Shown: in pieces, positions 16,492 through 23,960 of the stretch
Layout of the letters: each line of letters starts with the position of its first letter
Position numbering within the stretch: the stretch's first letter is position 1
NCBI RefSeq assembly: GCF_036322805.1
Contig: NZ_AP027272.1
Location: forward strand, 2,542,001-2,606,000
Direction of reading: 5' to 3'
DNA length: 64,000 nt
Source of the DNA: Planctobacterium marinum
GTDB taxonomy: Bacteria > Pseudomonadota > Gammaproteobacteria > Enterobacterales > Alteromonadaceae
Notes under the pieces: model-generated
The model's database searches: none
Seen by the model: the letters and a program-made list of their open reading frames with translations, nothing else
Told to the model about the DNA's origin: nothing
Made by a program: the position numbers and the translations under genes

Positions 16492-18126
16492 TTATTGAAT
16501 AGCAAATTTGTGCATTTGGGTTTCCAAAGCACCAGATGACACTCTGATAAGTTCCGCTTTATTATGGGCACTTCTTGATACTTGCGCCGTATCCTGGCTC
16601 ATTTTATCTATCTGACCGATGCGCTGATCCGCCGCTTCAGCTAGTTCCAGTTGTCGCTGTGAAGCCTGAGCAATGTTTTTACTCATCGTAGCGCTTTGCT
16701 CAATCAGGTTGAACATATCCTGCAATGCCACACGCACCTGATTAGAGCAGTCCACACTGTGCTCACTGGTCTTTATACTGGTTTCTACTGAATCTATTGC
16801 CTCTTTCGCAACTTTTTGTAAACGCTCTATCATATTGTGAATTTCCTGAGTGCTTTCAGAGGTTCGCTTAGCAAGTTGTCTGACTTCGTCCGCAACCACG
16901 GCAAATCCTCTGCCTTGGTCTCCAGCTCTTGCAGCCTCTATCGCTGCGTTAAGCGCAAGTAAGTTTGTTTGTTCCGCAACCCCTTGAATAACATGTAGCA
17001 CCCCTTCAATGTTTTGTACTTCGTTGCCTAAAACATGAATACTTTCTCCAGCCTTTTCTATTTGTTTTTCCAGTTCATTAATAGTAACGGTAGACTCCTG
17101 AGTAAGTTGGCTGGCCTCATCACCTTTGTTTTTTGCGTCCTGAATAGCGCTACTGGTTAGGGCAACATCGCGGTTTACGGTTTGTGCAGTCGTGGCAATA
17201 TCAGCAATGGTTTTAGCTACATTGCCGGTTTCAAGGTTCAAATCTCCGGTTAGCTTATCTAATTCCTGCGACTGCAACTCTGAATCTTTAACCTGTTGTT
17301 TTAAACTGTGTGATACGTTGCTTATCTCTTTAACCACTTCGGTTAAAGCGTTTTGCATGTATGAGATTGAACCCATAATGCTATCGTCACGGCAATTTAA
17401 TGCGCTTAATTCGGTTTTTAAGTCCCCCTTTGAAACTCGACTAACTGCCCTCACTACCTCTTTAATTTCTGCGCCAAGATCCTGTTGTAAGCGCGTTCCA
17501 AAATAAAACAAATACAAAGCAATGCTGATAGCGATAAAAACTGATAAACCCACTAGCCATCTTGCAATGGACCAATATCTGGCATCCACCTCTTTAAAAC
17601 TAATGCCGGTGCCAACATACCAACCCCATATAGGCGTTTGTTGCACGACCGAAGTCAGGTTTACCACTTCGCCGTTGCGCTCAGAAGTCCAGTCGTAAGA
17701 AACCAATTGGCCATTGCTTAGCCGTGCCACACGCTCTACCAGTTGCCCAATACTATTGCCCTGTGCGTCCTTAAAATCATTAAAGCTGGTATCCACAAGC
17801 TGTGGATCATGAGGCGCTGCAATAAAGTTTAAATCCTGATCCACAACATACACATACTCTGAATCGTGATACTTGTTTTCCTGCAAGATAGTTGCAGCAA
17901 TCAACTTACCTTGTTGCTCAGAGATGCCACCAGAACGCGTCAACGATTCAAGTTGTGCGATAGTTGAATAGGTACTTTTTATTAATTGCTCAATGCGCGC
18001 CAGGTTGTCTTGCTCGCTGGCAATCCTGAGGGCGTGTAGACCCAGTAAAGCGATACTGGACATGGAGGCGGTGATCACCAGTACCAGTAGTGTCACCTTT
18101 GATTTAAGCGTGATATTGGAAAACAT
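16492..18126 (-). CDS. Methyl-accepting chemotaxis protein with single-Cache sensor
   Basis: 544 residues from the ATG at 18126, which has GGAG 8 nt upstream; the longer reading from 18168 is not needed. Layout: TM1 (about 8-30), a periplasmic sCache_2-like domain (about 40-185, with [18 protein letters not shown] and a late [10 protein letters not shown]), TM2 (about 190-212), HAMP, and the cytoplasmic signalling coiled coil. The hairpin tip reads [15 protein letters not shown] followed by [17 protein letters not shown], the CheA/CheW contact site. sCache_2 receptors often sense small organic acids; that ligand class is inference. The stop overlaps the edge of the repeat element. Confidence 0.93.
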   Translation of the reverse strand: MFSNITLKSKVTLLVLVITASMSSIALLGLHALRIASEQDNLARIEQLIKSTYSTIAQLESLTRSGGISEQQGKLIAATILQENKYHDSEYVYVVDQDLNFIAAPHDPQLVDTSFNDFKDAQGNSIGQLVERVARLSNGQLVSYDWTSERNGEVVNLTSVVQQTPIWGWYVGTGISFKEVDARYWSIARWLVGLSVFIAISIALYLFYFGTRLQQDLGAEIKEVVRAVSRVSKGDLKTELSALNCRDDSIMGSISYMQNALTEVVKEISNVSHSLKQQVKDSELQSQELDKLTGDLNLETGNVAKTIADIATTAQTVNRDVALTSSAIQDAKNKGDEASQLTQESTVTINELEKQIEKAGESIHVLGNEVQNIEGVLHVIQGVAEQTNLLALNAAIEAARAGDQGRGFAVVADEVRQLAKRTSESTQEIHNMIERLQKVAKEAIDSVETSIKTSEHSVDCSNQVRVALQDMFNLIEQSATMSKNIAQASQRQLELAEAADQRIGQIDKMSQDTAQVSRSAHNKAELIRVSSGALETQMHKFAIQ

Positions 18127-18216
18127 AATTTGCTCCAGATGATAAGGTCTTGCACCTGAGGTGCACAATTCCTCGCTTACATCCTTGAACCGCGTTTGCT
18201 ATGCCTGTCAAGACAA

Positions 18217-18230
18217 TGACAACGCTGTCA
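18217..18230. promoter_or_regulatory. Palindrome TGACA-N4-TGTCA, proximal copy
   Basis: TGACAACGCTGTCA, 91 nt upstream of the chemoreceptor start. An identical 14-mer lies 86 bp further upstream. The 5-bp arms with a 4-bp centre look like a dimeric regulator's operator; I do not recognise the regulator. Confidence 0.45.
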
Positions 18231-18302
18231 ATTTCATCCAAAAAAATGGCGATTAATCCTGAGTGCATCAGAAATGCATTGCTATAAAACATTAACGAGT
18301 TA

Positions 18303-18316
18303 TGACAACGCTGTCA
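18303..18316. promoter_or_regulatory. Palindrome TGACA-N4-TGTCA, distal copy
   Basis: Identical to the copy at 18217-18230, including the ACGC centre. It lies between the stop of the sterol-desaturase-like gene and the chemoreceptor, so it could only regulate the chemoreceptor. Confidence 0.45.
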
Positions 18317-18393
18317 TTATTTAACTAAAAAATCAAGAAAAAATAACATTTTTGTAAGAACCTTTGGCCGGTATAAGCTGTTTATAGTCTCGG

Positions 18394-19197
18394 TTACTTT
18401 TTCCTGTCTCTTACAACTGGCCACAATAATTGCTCTGCTGCTGATGTATCAGACATGTTTTCAACACCATACTCTGCCGGATAGCGTCGGGTTATTTTGG
18501 CGCTACCGAATAAAACATCCCAGAAGAAAAGTAAATTGCCATAATTGCCTTTGTAATGGGTGACACCGTCTTCCATGTGTTTACCATGATGGGCGCTGTG
18601 GGTGGAAGGTGTAGAAATAAGTCTTTCCAGAATCCACATTAGCGGTGCCAGCCAGGATACTTTATATAATGCTTTGTCCCAACGAATATCGCTATGAGCA
18701 GCAAAAATAACGGTCATTTTCAGAACCACGTAGACGGCATACACCCACCCTGCCCCTAAATAGATAAGCACACCGGAAAACCAGATCCCCGGCATCAAAA
18801 AGTAGTAAAAGAGATTATTCCGATAAACAATCCTGATGGACATATAACTAGCCTCGTGGTGAGGTCTATGCAAGTTGTATAACAGAGGTACATTGTGGGC
18901 TAATCGATGCCACCAATATTGTGTCATATCATCAAAAAGCAGAAATAATAAGAATAAAAACCAAAAGGGATAATCCCGCAGAACGTCCTGCCACTCGGGG
19001 AACGCATAAAGCGCTGCGGTGAAAGATAAAAACAAAACCAGAGGCTGAGTGAGCAATACTAAAGTTGAAGTGCTAATGACTTCAACGATGGCGTCCTTCG
19101 GGGATTGGCGCGGCTTTTTAAAAAACTGACTAAACATAATCTCCAAAAGAATAAAGCTCAAAAATATTGCTGAGATTATTAGAATTTCTGCTTTCAT
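18394..19197 (-). CDS. Sterol desaturase / fatty acid hydroxylase superfamily membrane protein
   Basis: 267 residues with about four to five membrane helices. The di-iron histidine clusters of the superfamily are present: WWHRLAHN, LHRPHHEAS, and THSAHHGKHME near residue 215. Bacterial members hydroxylate or desaturate lipid acyl or ring substrates; the real substrate is unknown. It is divergent from a Crp/Fnr-family regulator, with a palindrome between them, suggesting direct control by that regulator. Confidence 0.85.
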   Translation of the reverse strand: MKAEILIISAIFLSFILLEIMFSQFFKKPRQSPKDAIVEVISTSTLVLLTQPLVLFLSFTAALYAFPEWQDVLRDYPFWFLFLLFLLFDDMTQYWWHRLAHNVPLLYNLHRPHHEASYMSIRIVYRNNLFYYFLMPGIWFSGVLIYLGAGWVYAVYVVLKMTVIFAAHSDIRWDKALYKVSWLAPLMWILERLISTPSTHSAHHGKHMEDGVTHYKGNYGNLLFFWDVLFGSAKITRRYPAEYGVENMSDTSAAEQLLWPVVRDRKK

Positions 19198-19250
19198 GGT
19201 CTTATCTACCTAACATATCCGGGTAAAAGACTAGCAGATCTTCTACACTT

Positions 19251-19272
19251 AAATGCTAACTAATTAGCATTT
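19251..19272. promoter_or_regulatory. Operator palindrome between sterol-desaturase-like and Crp-like genes
   Basis: Inverted repeat AAATGCTAA-CTAA-TTAGCATTT with 9-bp perfect arms. It ends 9 nt before the Crp-like start codon, so binding there would block that gene's translation start region or promoter (autoregulation), and it also lies upstream of the divergent desaturase. The half-site differs from the classic Crp and Fnr sites. Confidence 0.6.
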
Positions 19273-19281
19273 GATAATTGT

Positions 19282-19974
19282 ATGCCTCAATCACAACAGC
19301 ACTTAGATTTTCCCACCTTTTTTTCCATGCTAAACCAGCCAGTCAAACAAGCGCTACTCAATGCAGGTGCGTTAGTGCAATACGAAGACAAACAATTAAT
19401 ACATCAGCGCGGTAGTAACAAAGCTGGTTTATCCGTTGTTATTGAGGGTGCCGTGTTTGCAGGTATCACTGATGCACAAGGCAAACAACTCATCGTTGCT
19501 ATGCTGGGAAAAGGACATTGTTTTGGCGAATTTAGTTTATTCTCCGAGCTTAACCGAACCCACGATATAAGCTCGATAGGTAAAACAACGCTGTGCCAAA
19601 TAGCAAAACCTGTGTTTTTTCGCCTCTTTCAACAATACCCCGAATTAGCCGAAGCTCTGTTAAAAACGTCACTGGCACGATTACACATTGTCCTTGAATC
19701 TATGGACGCTTTGCGCCGTCTTCCCTTGTTGGAAAAAACAATAAAAATGATTTTAATCATGAGTTATACATCAGGTTTCAAAGATGTAATCCCTTGTCGC
19801 CAGGAAGAACTAGCAAACACCATTGGAGTATCGCGAGTGGCGCTGGGCAAAGCCCTCAAGCATTTAGAGCAAGAAGGCTTATTAGAGCTGGCTTATGGAA
19901 AGCTCATTATTCAGGGAAGAGATAAATTAGAGGCCTGGTTAGTTGCACGAGACAGAGGCACGATTATGAGTTAA
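19282..19974 (+). CDS. Crp/Fnr-family transcriptional regulator
   Basis: 230 residues. The N-terminal cyclic-nucleotide-binding-like beta roll (about 20-120, GKGHCFGEFSLFSELNRTHD) is followed by a dimerisation helix and a C-terminal winged HTH (about 170-210: RQEELANTIGVSRVALGKALKHLEQEG). No N-terminal cysteine cluster is present, so it is not an oxygen-sensing Fnr. Ligand is unknown. It diverges from the sterol-desaturase-like gene across an 84-nt region carrying a 22-bp palindrome, its likely own site. Confidence 0.9.
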   Translation: MPQSQQHLDFPTFFSMLNQPVKQALLNAGALVQYEDKQLIHQRGSNKAGLSVVIEGAVFAGITDAQGKQLIVAMLGKGHCFGEFSLFSELNRTHDISSIGKTTLCQIAKPVFFRLFQQYPELAEALLKTSLARLHIVLESMDALRRLPLLEKTIKMILIMSYTSGFKDVIPCRQEELANTIGVSRVALGKALKHLEQEGLLELAYGKLIIQGRDKLEAWLVARDRGTIMS

Positions 19975-19990
19975 CACAGAGTCTGAGGAA

Positions 19991-20911
19991 TCAGAGTTCA
20001 CCGCGCTGATAACAATTCTCTAATTCATTTAACAATTCAACAAAACTACTATTTTTAACCAAACCTTTTGCCAGTTCGAGACTGCACCAATGGCGATTGC
20101 GATGATGCTCTTGCCAGATATGGCGAGGCAGAACCTCAGACACTTTCATAGCAAAGGTTTCCACCGTGCAATTTGCCCCCCATTTGGGTACTTCAAATTG
20201 ACCAATGCGAACACCAATATCCCCTATAATCCCGCCCTCGTCACGGGCTTCAATTTGGGCAGTGTATTCCGGTGGTTCGCCCGGCTCCATTACTCCTTTG
20301 GGAAAGCCCCAGTGGCGGTTTTTACTGGAAGTTATTAACATAACTTGTAACTGTTGCCCTTTTAAACGCCATGGGATCACGCCAGCCTGACTATAGTAAT
20401 AAGCAGGTCTGTCCCGCTGCTCAACGCCCTGTTCTGTTTCAAAAGTGAAGGTTTTGGGAAGTGCTGAAGATGGGATCACTGTGGCCACTCGTACCGGTAA
20501 ATCAGTGACCGTTGCGGGTTTTAAGGCGATTAAGCAACAGCATTGAGCTTGTATGCCTTCCAGCTCAACTGAATCCACTTCTGCAAGATTTAATTTAGGC
20601 GCAATATTTTGTTCAAAAAAACGATTAGATACACACCATACTACAACCGCCTTTTCCTCTCCTTCCGAAGTGTCCGATAGCATTTGCTCGGCACACATTT
20701 CTGGACGCGTCATTAAAGTCACATTATCCCCGGTTCCGCCGGCGGCTTTAGCCATTTTAATCGCCAGAGGTTGTACGGGTAATTCACAAATCACTTTCAC
20801 AATGCGATCACCTTGCTGCTCGATATGATGACCAATTCTTTGTGCTTGCCGCTTCAACTTGTTCCAGGGAAGCTCCGATGTTTCGTTTGGTTGAGTGACA
20901 ATAAGATGCAC
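19991..20911 (-). CDS. Nudix hydrolase with N-terminal degenerate SixA-like domain
   Basis: 306 residues from GTG 20911 (GGAG upstream). The C-terminal half (about 165-300) has a Nudix box, GVMEPGEPPEYTAQ then IEARDEGGI: the catalytic Glu/Asp residues are kept, but the usual Arg of REUxEE is Ile. Nudix enzymes cleave nucleoside diphosphate-X compounds. The N-terminal 150 residues align by pattern with SixA: LIVTQ for LVLCRHA, ELPVQPLAIKMAKAAG for SPATRAWSTA, VVWCVSNRFFEQNI for FLFGHNPGFNDLL, and VELEGIQAQCCCLIAL for TSGRVVLSL. The histidines and arginine that make SixA a phosphatase are replaced. That domain assignment is mine and moderate in certainty. It is convergent with the Crp-like gene. 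Confidence 0.8.
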   Translation of the reverse strand: MHLIVTQPNETSELPWNKLKRQAQRIGHHIEQQGDRIVKVICELPVQPLAIKMAKAAGGTGDNVTLMTRPEMCAEQMLSDTSEGEEKAVVVWCVSNRFFEQNIAPKLNLAEVDSVELEGIQAQCCCLIALKPATVTDLPVRVATVIPSSALPKTFTFETEQGVEQRDRPAYYYSQAGVIPWRLKGQQLQVMLITSSKNRHWGFPKGVMEPGEPPEYTAQIEARDEGGIIGDIGVRIGQFEVPKWGANCTVETFAMKVSEVLPRHIWQEHHRNRHWCSLELAKGLVKNSSFVELLNELENCYQRGEL

Positions 20912-20977
20912 TTAAAATTCTCCATGTGTTATCAAGCGTGAAGTTTGCGTAACTATTTTATGATTTGCAATGATTTA

Positions 20978-21937
20978 CTACTGAGTATTTACAGGCCTGG
21001 AAACACAAGTACGTTCTTCTGTTGCTCTGCCAATCCAGTGATCTCTGATAGCCTTCATGCGACCAGACTCTCGCCACTGAACAATAAGATGATTGAATGC
21101 CTGCAGATGAGTTCTGTATTCAGGACGAGCCTTTGAGAAAGCGAGGTATAGAGGCTGCACTGCCAGGTAAGGTTGCAAAACTTCAGTAGCATTTTTAAAA
21201 GCAGCTTCTTCGACCTCCGTCATATTTTGTGCAACGGTGTAATTCACCACAAGTGGATCAGCCACAATGAAATTAATACGGCCTTTGTGTAGCTTTTTAA
21301 TATTTATCCAATCATCTACTGAAGGACTAATATAAAAGTAACCCTCCTCCATCAGGGCATCGAATTCAGGCGAATTTTCGTAGCCCGCCACCACTCCAAT
21401 GGTTTGCGCTTTCAGTGACAACAAATCACCATTAAAATCAAATTCATGATCGGTTCGTTTTATTAGAGCAACATTGCCACCAGAAAAGGGCTCAGACAAA
21501 ACTAATAGTTCGTCTCTGTTTTTGTGGGGAAATATATCAGAGGGGGCATTCGGTGCAATGGCATATTCGGGGTAAAGAACATCTACATGACCGCTCTCAG
21601 CCATCAACACTGCTCGCTTCCATGGCACGAAATGGCTTTGTACCTGATAGCCAAGTTGCAAAAATGCCCCCACTACCAATTGCTGCACCCAGCCTTGTCC
21701 ACAGACGTTTTCACCGATATAAGGCATCCAATCTAAAGTGGCCATCTTAATGACTTTCTGAGCATCAGGATTGAATATCCAGGCACCATCAGCTCGCTTA
21801 AATCCCTCAAAAACGACAGGTTTACCTTCTTTTTCAATGACAACTTCAACAGAAAGCGCCCGGCTTGTCATCAGTGACAACAGCAGAATAAACACTAACG
21901 CCAATGGCCACCTATGCTTATAACCTCTGTTTTCCAA
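20978..21937 (-). CDS. Periplasmic solute-binding protein, family 3 (amino-acid type)
   Basis: 319 residues from TTG 21937, supported by GGAG 7 nt upstream and the lack of a better start. A signal peptide (LALVFILLLSLMTSRALS) leads into an SBP_bac_3 fold with DWMPYIGENVCGQGW early, FVPWKRAVLMAESGHVDVLYP around residue 115, and a late RMKAIRDHW. No ABC permease or ATPase is nearby, so it may be an orphan binding protein or act with another receptor; this orphan subfamily is frequent in Alteromonadales. Ligand unknown. Confidence 0.85.
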   Translation of the reverse strand: MENRGYKHRWPLALVFILLLSLMTSRALSVEVVIEKEGKPVVFEGFKRADGAWIFNPDAQKVIKMATLDWMPYIGENVCGQGWVQQLVVGAFLQLGYQVQSHFVPWKRAVLMAESGHVDVLYPEYAIAPNAPSDIFPHKNRDELLVLSEPFSGGNVALIKRTDHEFDFNGDLLSLKAQTIGVVAGYENSPEFDALMEEGYFYISPSVDDWINIKKLHKGRINFIVADPLVVNYTVAQNMTEVEEAAFKNATEVLQPYLAVQPLYLAFSKARPEYRTHLQAFNHLIVQWRESGRMKAIRDHWIGRATEERTCVSRPVNTQ

Positions 21938-22031
21938 CTTTGCTCCAAAAATAGTTAACCGCCCTTTAACCTTAGCAAAGATATTGCTGCTTTCTTATAT
22001 AGCAACAAATATTTAATGTTCAACAGCCAGA

Positions 22032-22922
22032 TCAATGCATCTGACGGAAACGCGTGGCTAAGAAATCCACAAGTACCCTGACACGATGAGACAGATGCTT
22101 GCGATGTGGGTAAATGGCGTACACACCATAAAGATAGGCCTCGTTCTCTTCGAATAGTGGAATGAGTCTACCCGCCACCAGATCCTGACTAATTACATAC
22201 ATGGGACAAAACCCAATTCCCAACCCTGCCAAAGTCATTCGACGCATAGAACCAGGCGAGTTAGATTCAAAGTTACCATGTACTTCTACCTTGAATTCCT
22301 GCCCATTTTCAATAAAGTGCCAATGCCGGCCATGACGTAAATTTTGATCCACAAAACAATTGTGATGCACTAATTCACGAGGATGTGAAGGTGTTCCATA
22401 CTTGGCGAGATAGTCTGGAGAAGCACAAACCGTCATTCGCATAGAAGTAAGTTTTTTTGCAATCATCGAAGAATCCGGGAGCTGTCCGATGCGCAGCGCC
22501 ATATCAAACCCCTCTTCCACCAGTGCCACCCTGCGATTGGATAAATCAACTTCTAACTTGATGTCAGGATAAATTTGCAAAAAGTCCCTAAGTGCGGGCG
22601 TCAGATGCAACTCGCCAAAAGACGTGGGCGCAGAAATTTTGATTCGTCCTTTGGGCGCGGCATGCTGAAATCTGACGGAAGATTCCAGTTCATCGAATTG
22701 CTCCAGAAGATCAAGGCATTTCTCCAGATATGCCTTGCCACTGTCATTGAGGGAAACTTTTCGAGTAGTGCGATTAAACAGTTGCACATCAAGGCCCTCT
22801 TCCAGGGCTTTTACATATTTACTGACGGTTTGTACTGCCATATCCAGCTCTGTTGAGGCTTTGGTAAAACTCCCGTGACGCGCCACCACAGCGAAAACTC
22901 GCATCATCTCTAATTTATCCAA
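22032..22922 (-). CDS. LysR-family transcriptional regulator
   Basis: 296 residues from TTG 22922. GGAGG lies 6 nt before it and the protein then begins DKLEMMRVF, the usual LysR opening; the TTG at 22934 would place the ribosome-binding site inside the gene. Winged HTH at about 3-60 (GSFTKASTELDMAVQTVSKYV), then a periplasmic-binding-like effector domain (about 85-290). It diverges from a glutathione S-transferase gene, so it is the probable activator of the GST/reductase cluster, by the usual LysR arrangement. Inducer unknown. Confidence 0.92.
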   Translation of the reverse strand: MDKLEMMRVFAVVARHGSFTKASTELDMAVQTVSKYVKALEEGLDVQLFNRTTRKVSLNDSGKAYLEKCLDLLEQFDELESSVRFQHAAPKGRIKISAPTSFGELHLTPALRDFLQIYPDIKLEVDLSNRRVALVEEGFDMALRIGQLPDSSMIAKKLTSMRMTVCASPDYLAKYGTPSHPRELVHHNCFVDQNLRHGRHWHFIENGQEFKVEVHGNFESNSPGSMRRMTLAGLGIGFCPMYVISQDLVAGRLIPLFEENEAYLYGVYAIYPHRKHLSHRVRVLVDFLATRFRQMH

Positions 22923-23066
22923 AAGCACCTCCAAATCGCCTTATTATCCACAAATTATAGATTATATTTCTATAGCAACCTAATTTATCTCCTTAAAGTA
23001 TGGATATAAGCTATTTCTGTCTGCTGAAAAGACTAAATAAACCTATTAACGTTTGAGGAAATTAAG

Positions 23067-23693
23067 ATGAAAATTTATGACTTAGAATTATCTGGCCATG
23101 CTCACAGAGCGCGTTTATTCGCCAATCTTTTGGGTTTGGAATACAACCTTATTCCAGTCGATTTGCTTAATGGCGCTCACAAGCAACCCGAGTATCTAGC
23201 CAAAAATCCCTTCGGACAGGTACCCGCTTTAGAAGATGGTGACGTTACCGTCTATGACTCAAATGCGATACTGGTGTATCTGGCCAGCAAATACGATAGC
23301 GACAGAACGTGGCTGCCGGTATCACCGGAACTGGCCGCGCAAGTTCAAGTTTGGTTATCAAAAGCAGCAAACGAACTGCATCATGGTCCCGCAACTGCAA
23401 GACTTATCACGGTTTTCGGTGCCGGATATGATCCGGATGTAACCATTCAAAAGGCCAATGCGTTGTTAAACATCATGAATGAGCATCTACAAAATCGCAC
23501 CTGGTTTGTCGGTAACAACCCCACCATCGCCGATATTGCACTATATTCCTACACTGCCCATGCGCCAGAAGGTGGTGTGAATCTGGCTCACTATCCGAAC
23601 ATTGTTAATTGGCTACAAAAAGTTGAAGGCCTGCCTGGCTTTATTGCCATGCCGACCACTGAAACCGATGCGAAAAAAGCGCTGGCAGCTTAA
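23067..23693 (+). CDS. Glutathione S-transferase family protein
   Basis: 208 residues; GAGGAAATTAAG precedes the ATG. The N-terminal thioredoxin-like domain (1-78) has the likely catalytic serine in LSGHAHRAR, the cis-proline loop FGQVPALEDGD and the glutathione-contact YDSNAILVYLA. A helical C-terminal domain follows. It conjugates or reduces electrophiles with glutathione in the cytoplasm. Divergent LysR control and the downstream reductase suggest a small detoxification unit. Confidence 0.92.
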   Translation: MKIYDLELSGHAHRARLFANLLGLEYNLIPVDLLNGAHKQPEYLAKNPFGQVPALEDGDVTVYDSNAILVYLASKYDSDRTWLPVSPELAAQVQVWLSKAANELHHGPATARLITVFGAGYDPDVTIQKANALLNIMNEHLQNRTWFVGNNPTIADIALYSYTAHAPEGGVNLAHYPNIVNWLQKVEGLPGFIAMPTTETDAKKALAA

Positions 23694-23712
23694 TCCGCTT
23701 TACTAACAACTG

Positions 23713-23731
23713 GCTGCCGATATTCGGCAGC
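23713..23731 (+). other. Intercistronic hairpin downstream of the GST gene
   Basis: GCTGCCGA-TAT-TCGGCAGC, 8-bp perfect arms, 19 nt after the GST stop. No T-run follows. It may attenuate readthrough or protect the GST mRNA. Confidence 0.55.
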
Positions 23732-23750
23732 AGTATCGAGGAGATTAGTT

Positions 23751-23960
23751 ATGAGGTTGTTTCACTCCTTTTCAAAATATCTAAATCTTGCACTGATGGA
23801 AGGACAGCTGCTGGGAATTAACTTATTGTCCGGGCCAGACTCCGATCTCTGCCCGGTAACACATTTTGAAAGCAGCTTTTGGCCTGCTGAAACTGGAATT
23901 AATACCGACAACTTCTGCGCAGATACTGCGGTCAAAAACACTGAATGCAGGCACAAATGA
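23751..23960 (+). CDS. Small hypothetical protein, translationally coupled to the reductase
   Basis: 69 residues, MRLFHSFSKYLNLALMEGQ onward, with no family I recognise, no signal peptide and no membrane helix. In its favour: GAGGAG 7-8 nt before the ATG, and a TGA stop overlapping an ATG of the next gene (ATGA at 23957-23960), the usual sign of coupling. Against it: it is short and its composition is unremarkable. It could be a leader peptide that loads ribosomes onto the reductase gene. Confidence 0.45.
   Translation: MRLFHSFSKYLNLALMEGQLLGINLLSGPDSDLCPVTHFESSFWPAETGINTDNFCADTAVKNTECRHK

Noticed and set aside
18104-18292. A 62-codon minus-strand open frame ahead of the chemoreceptor
   Set aside because: It overlaps the operator-like palindrome and the chemoreceptor start, with no coding character.
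20978-21937. Solute-binding protein as part of an ABC transporter operon
   Set aside because: No permease or ATPase gene is adjacent on either side; it is treated as an orphan.
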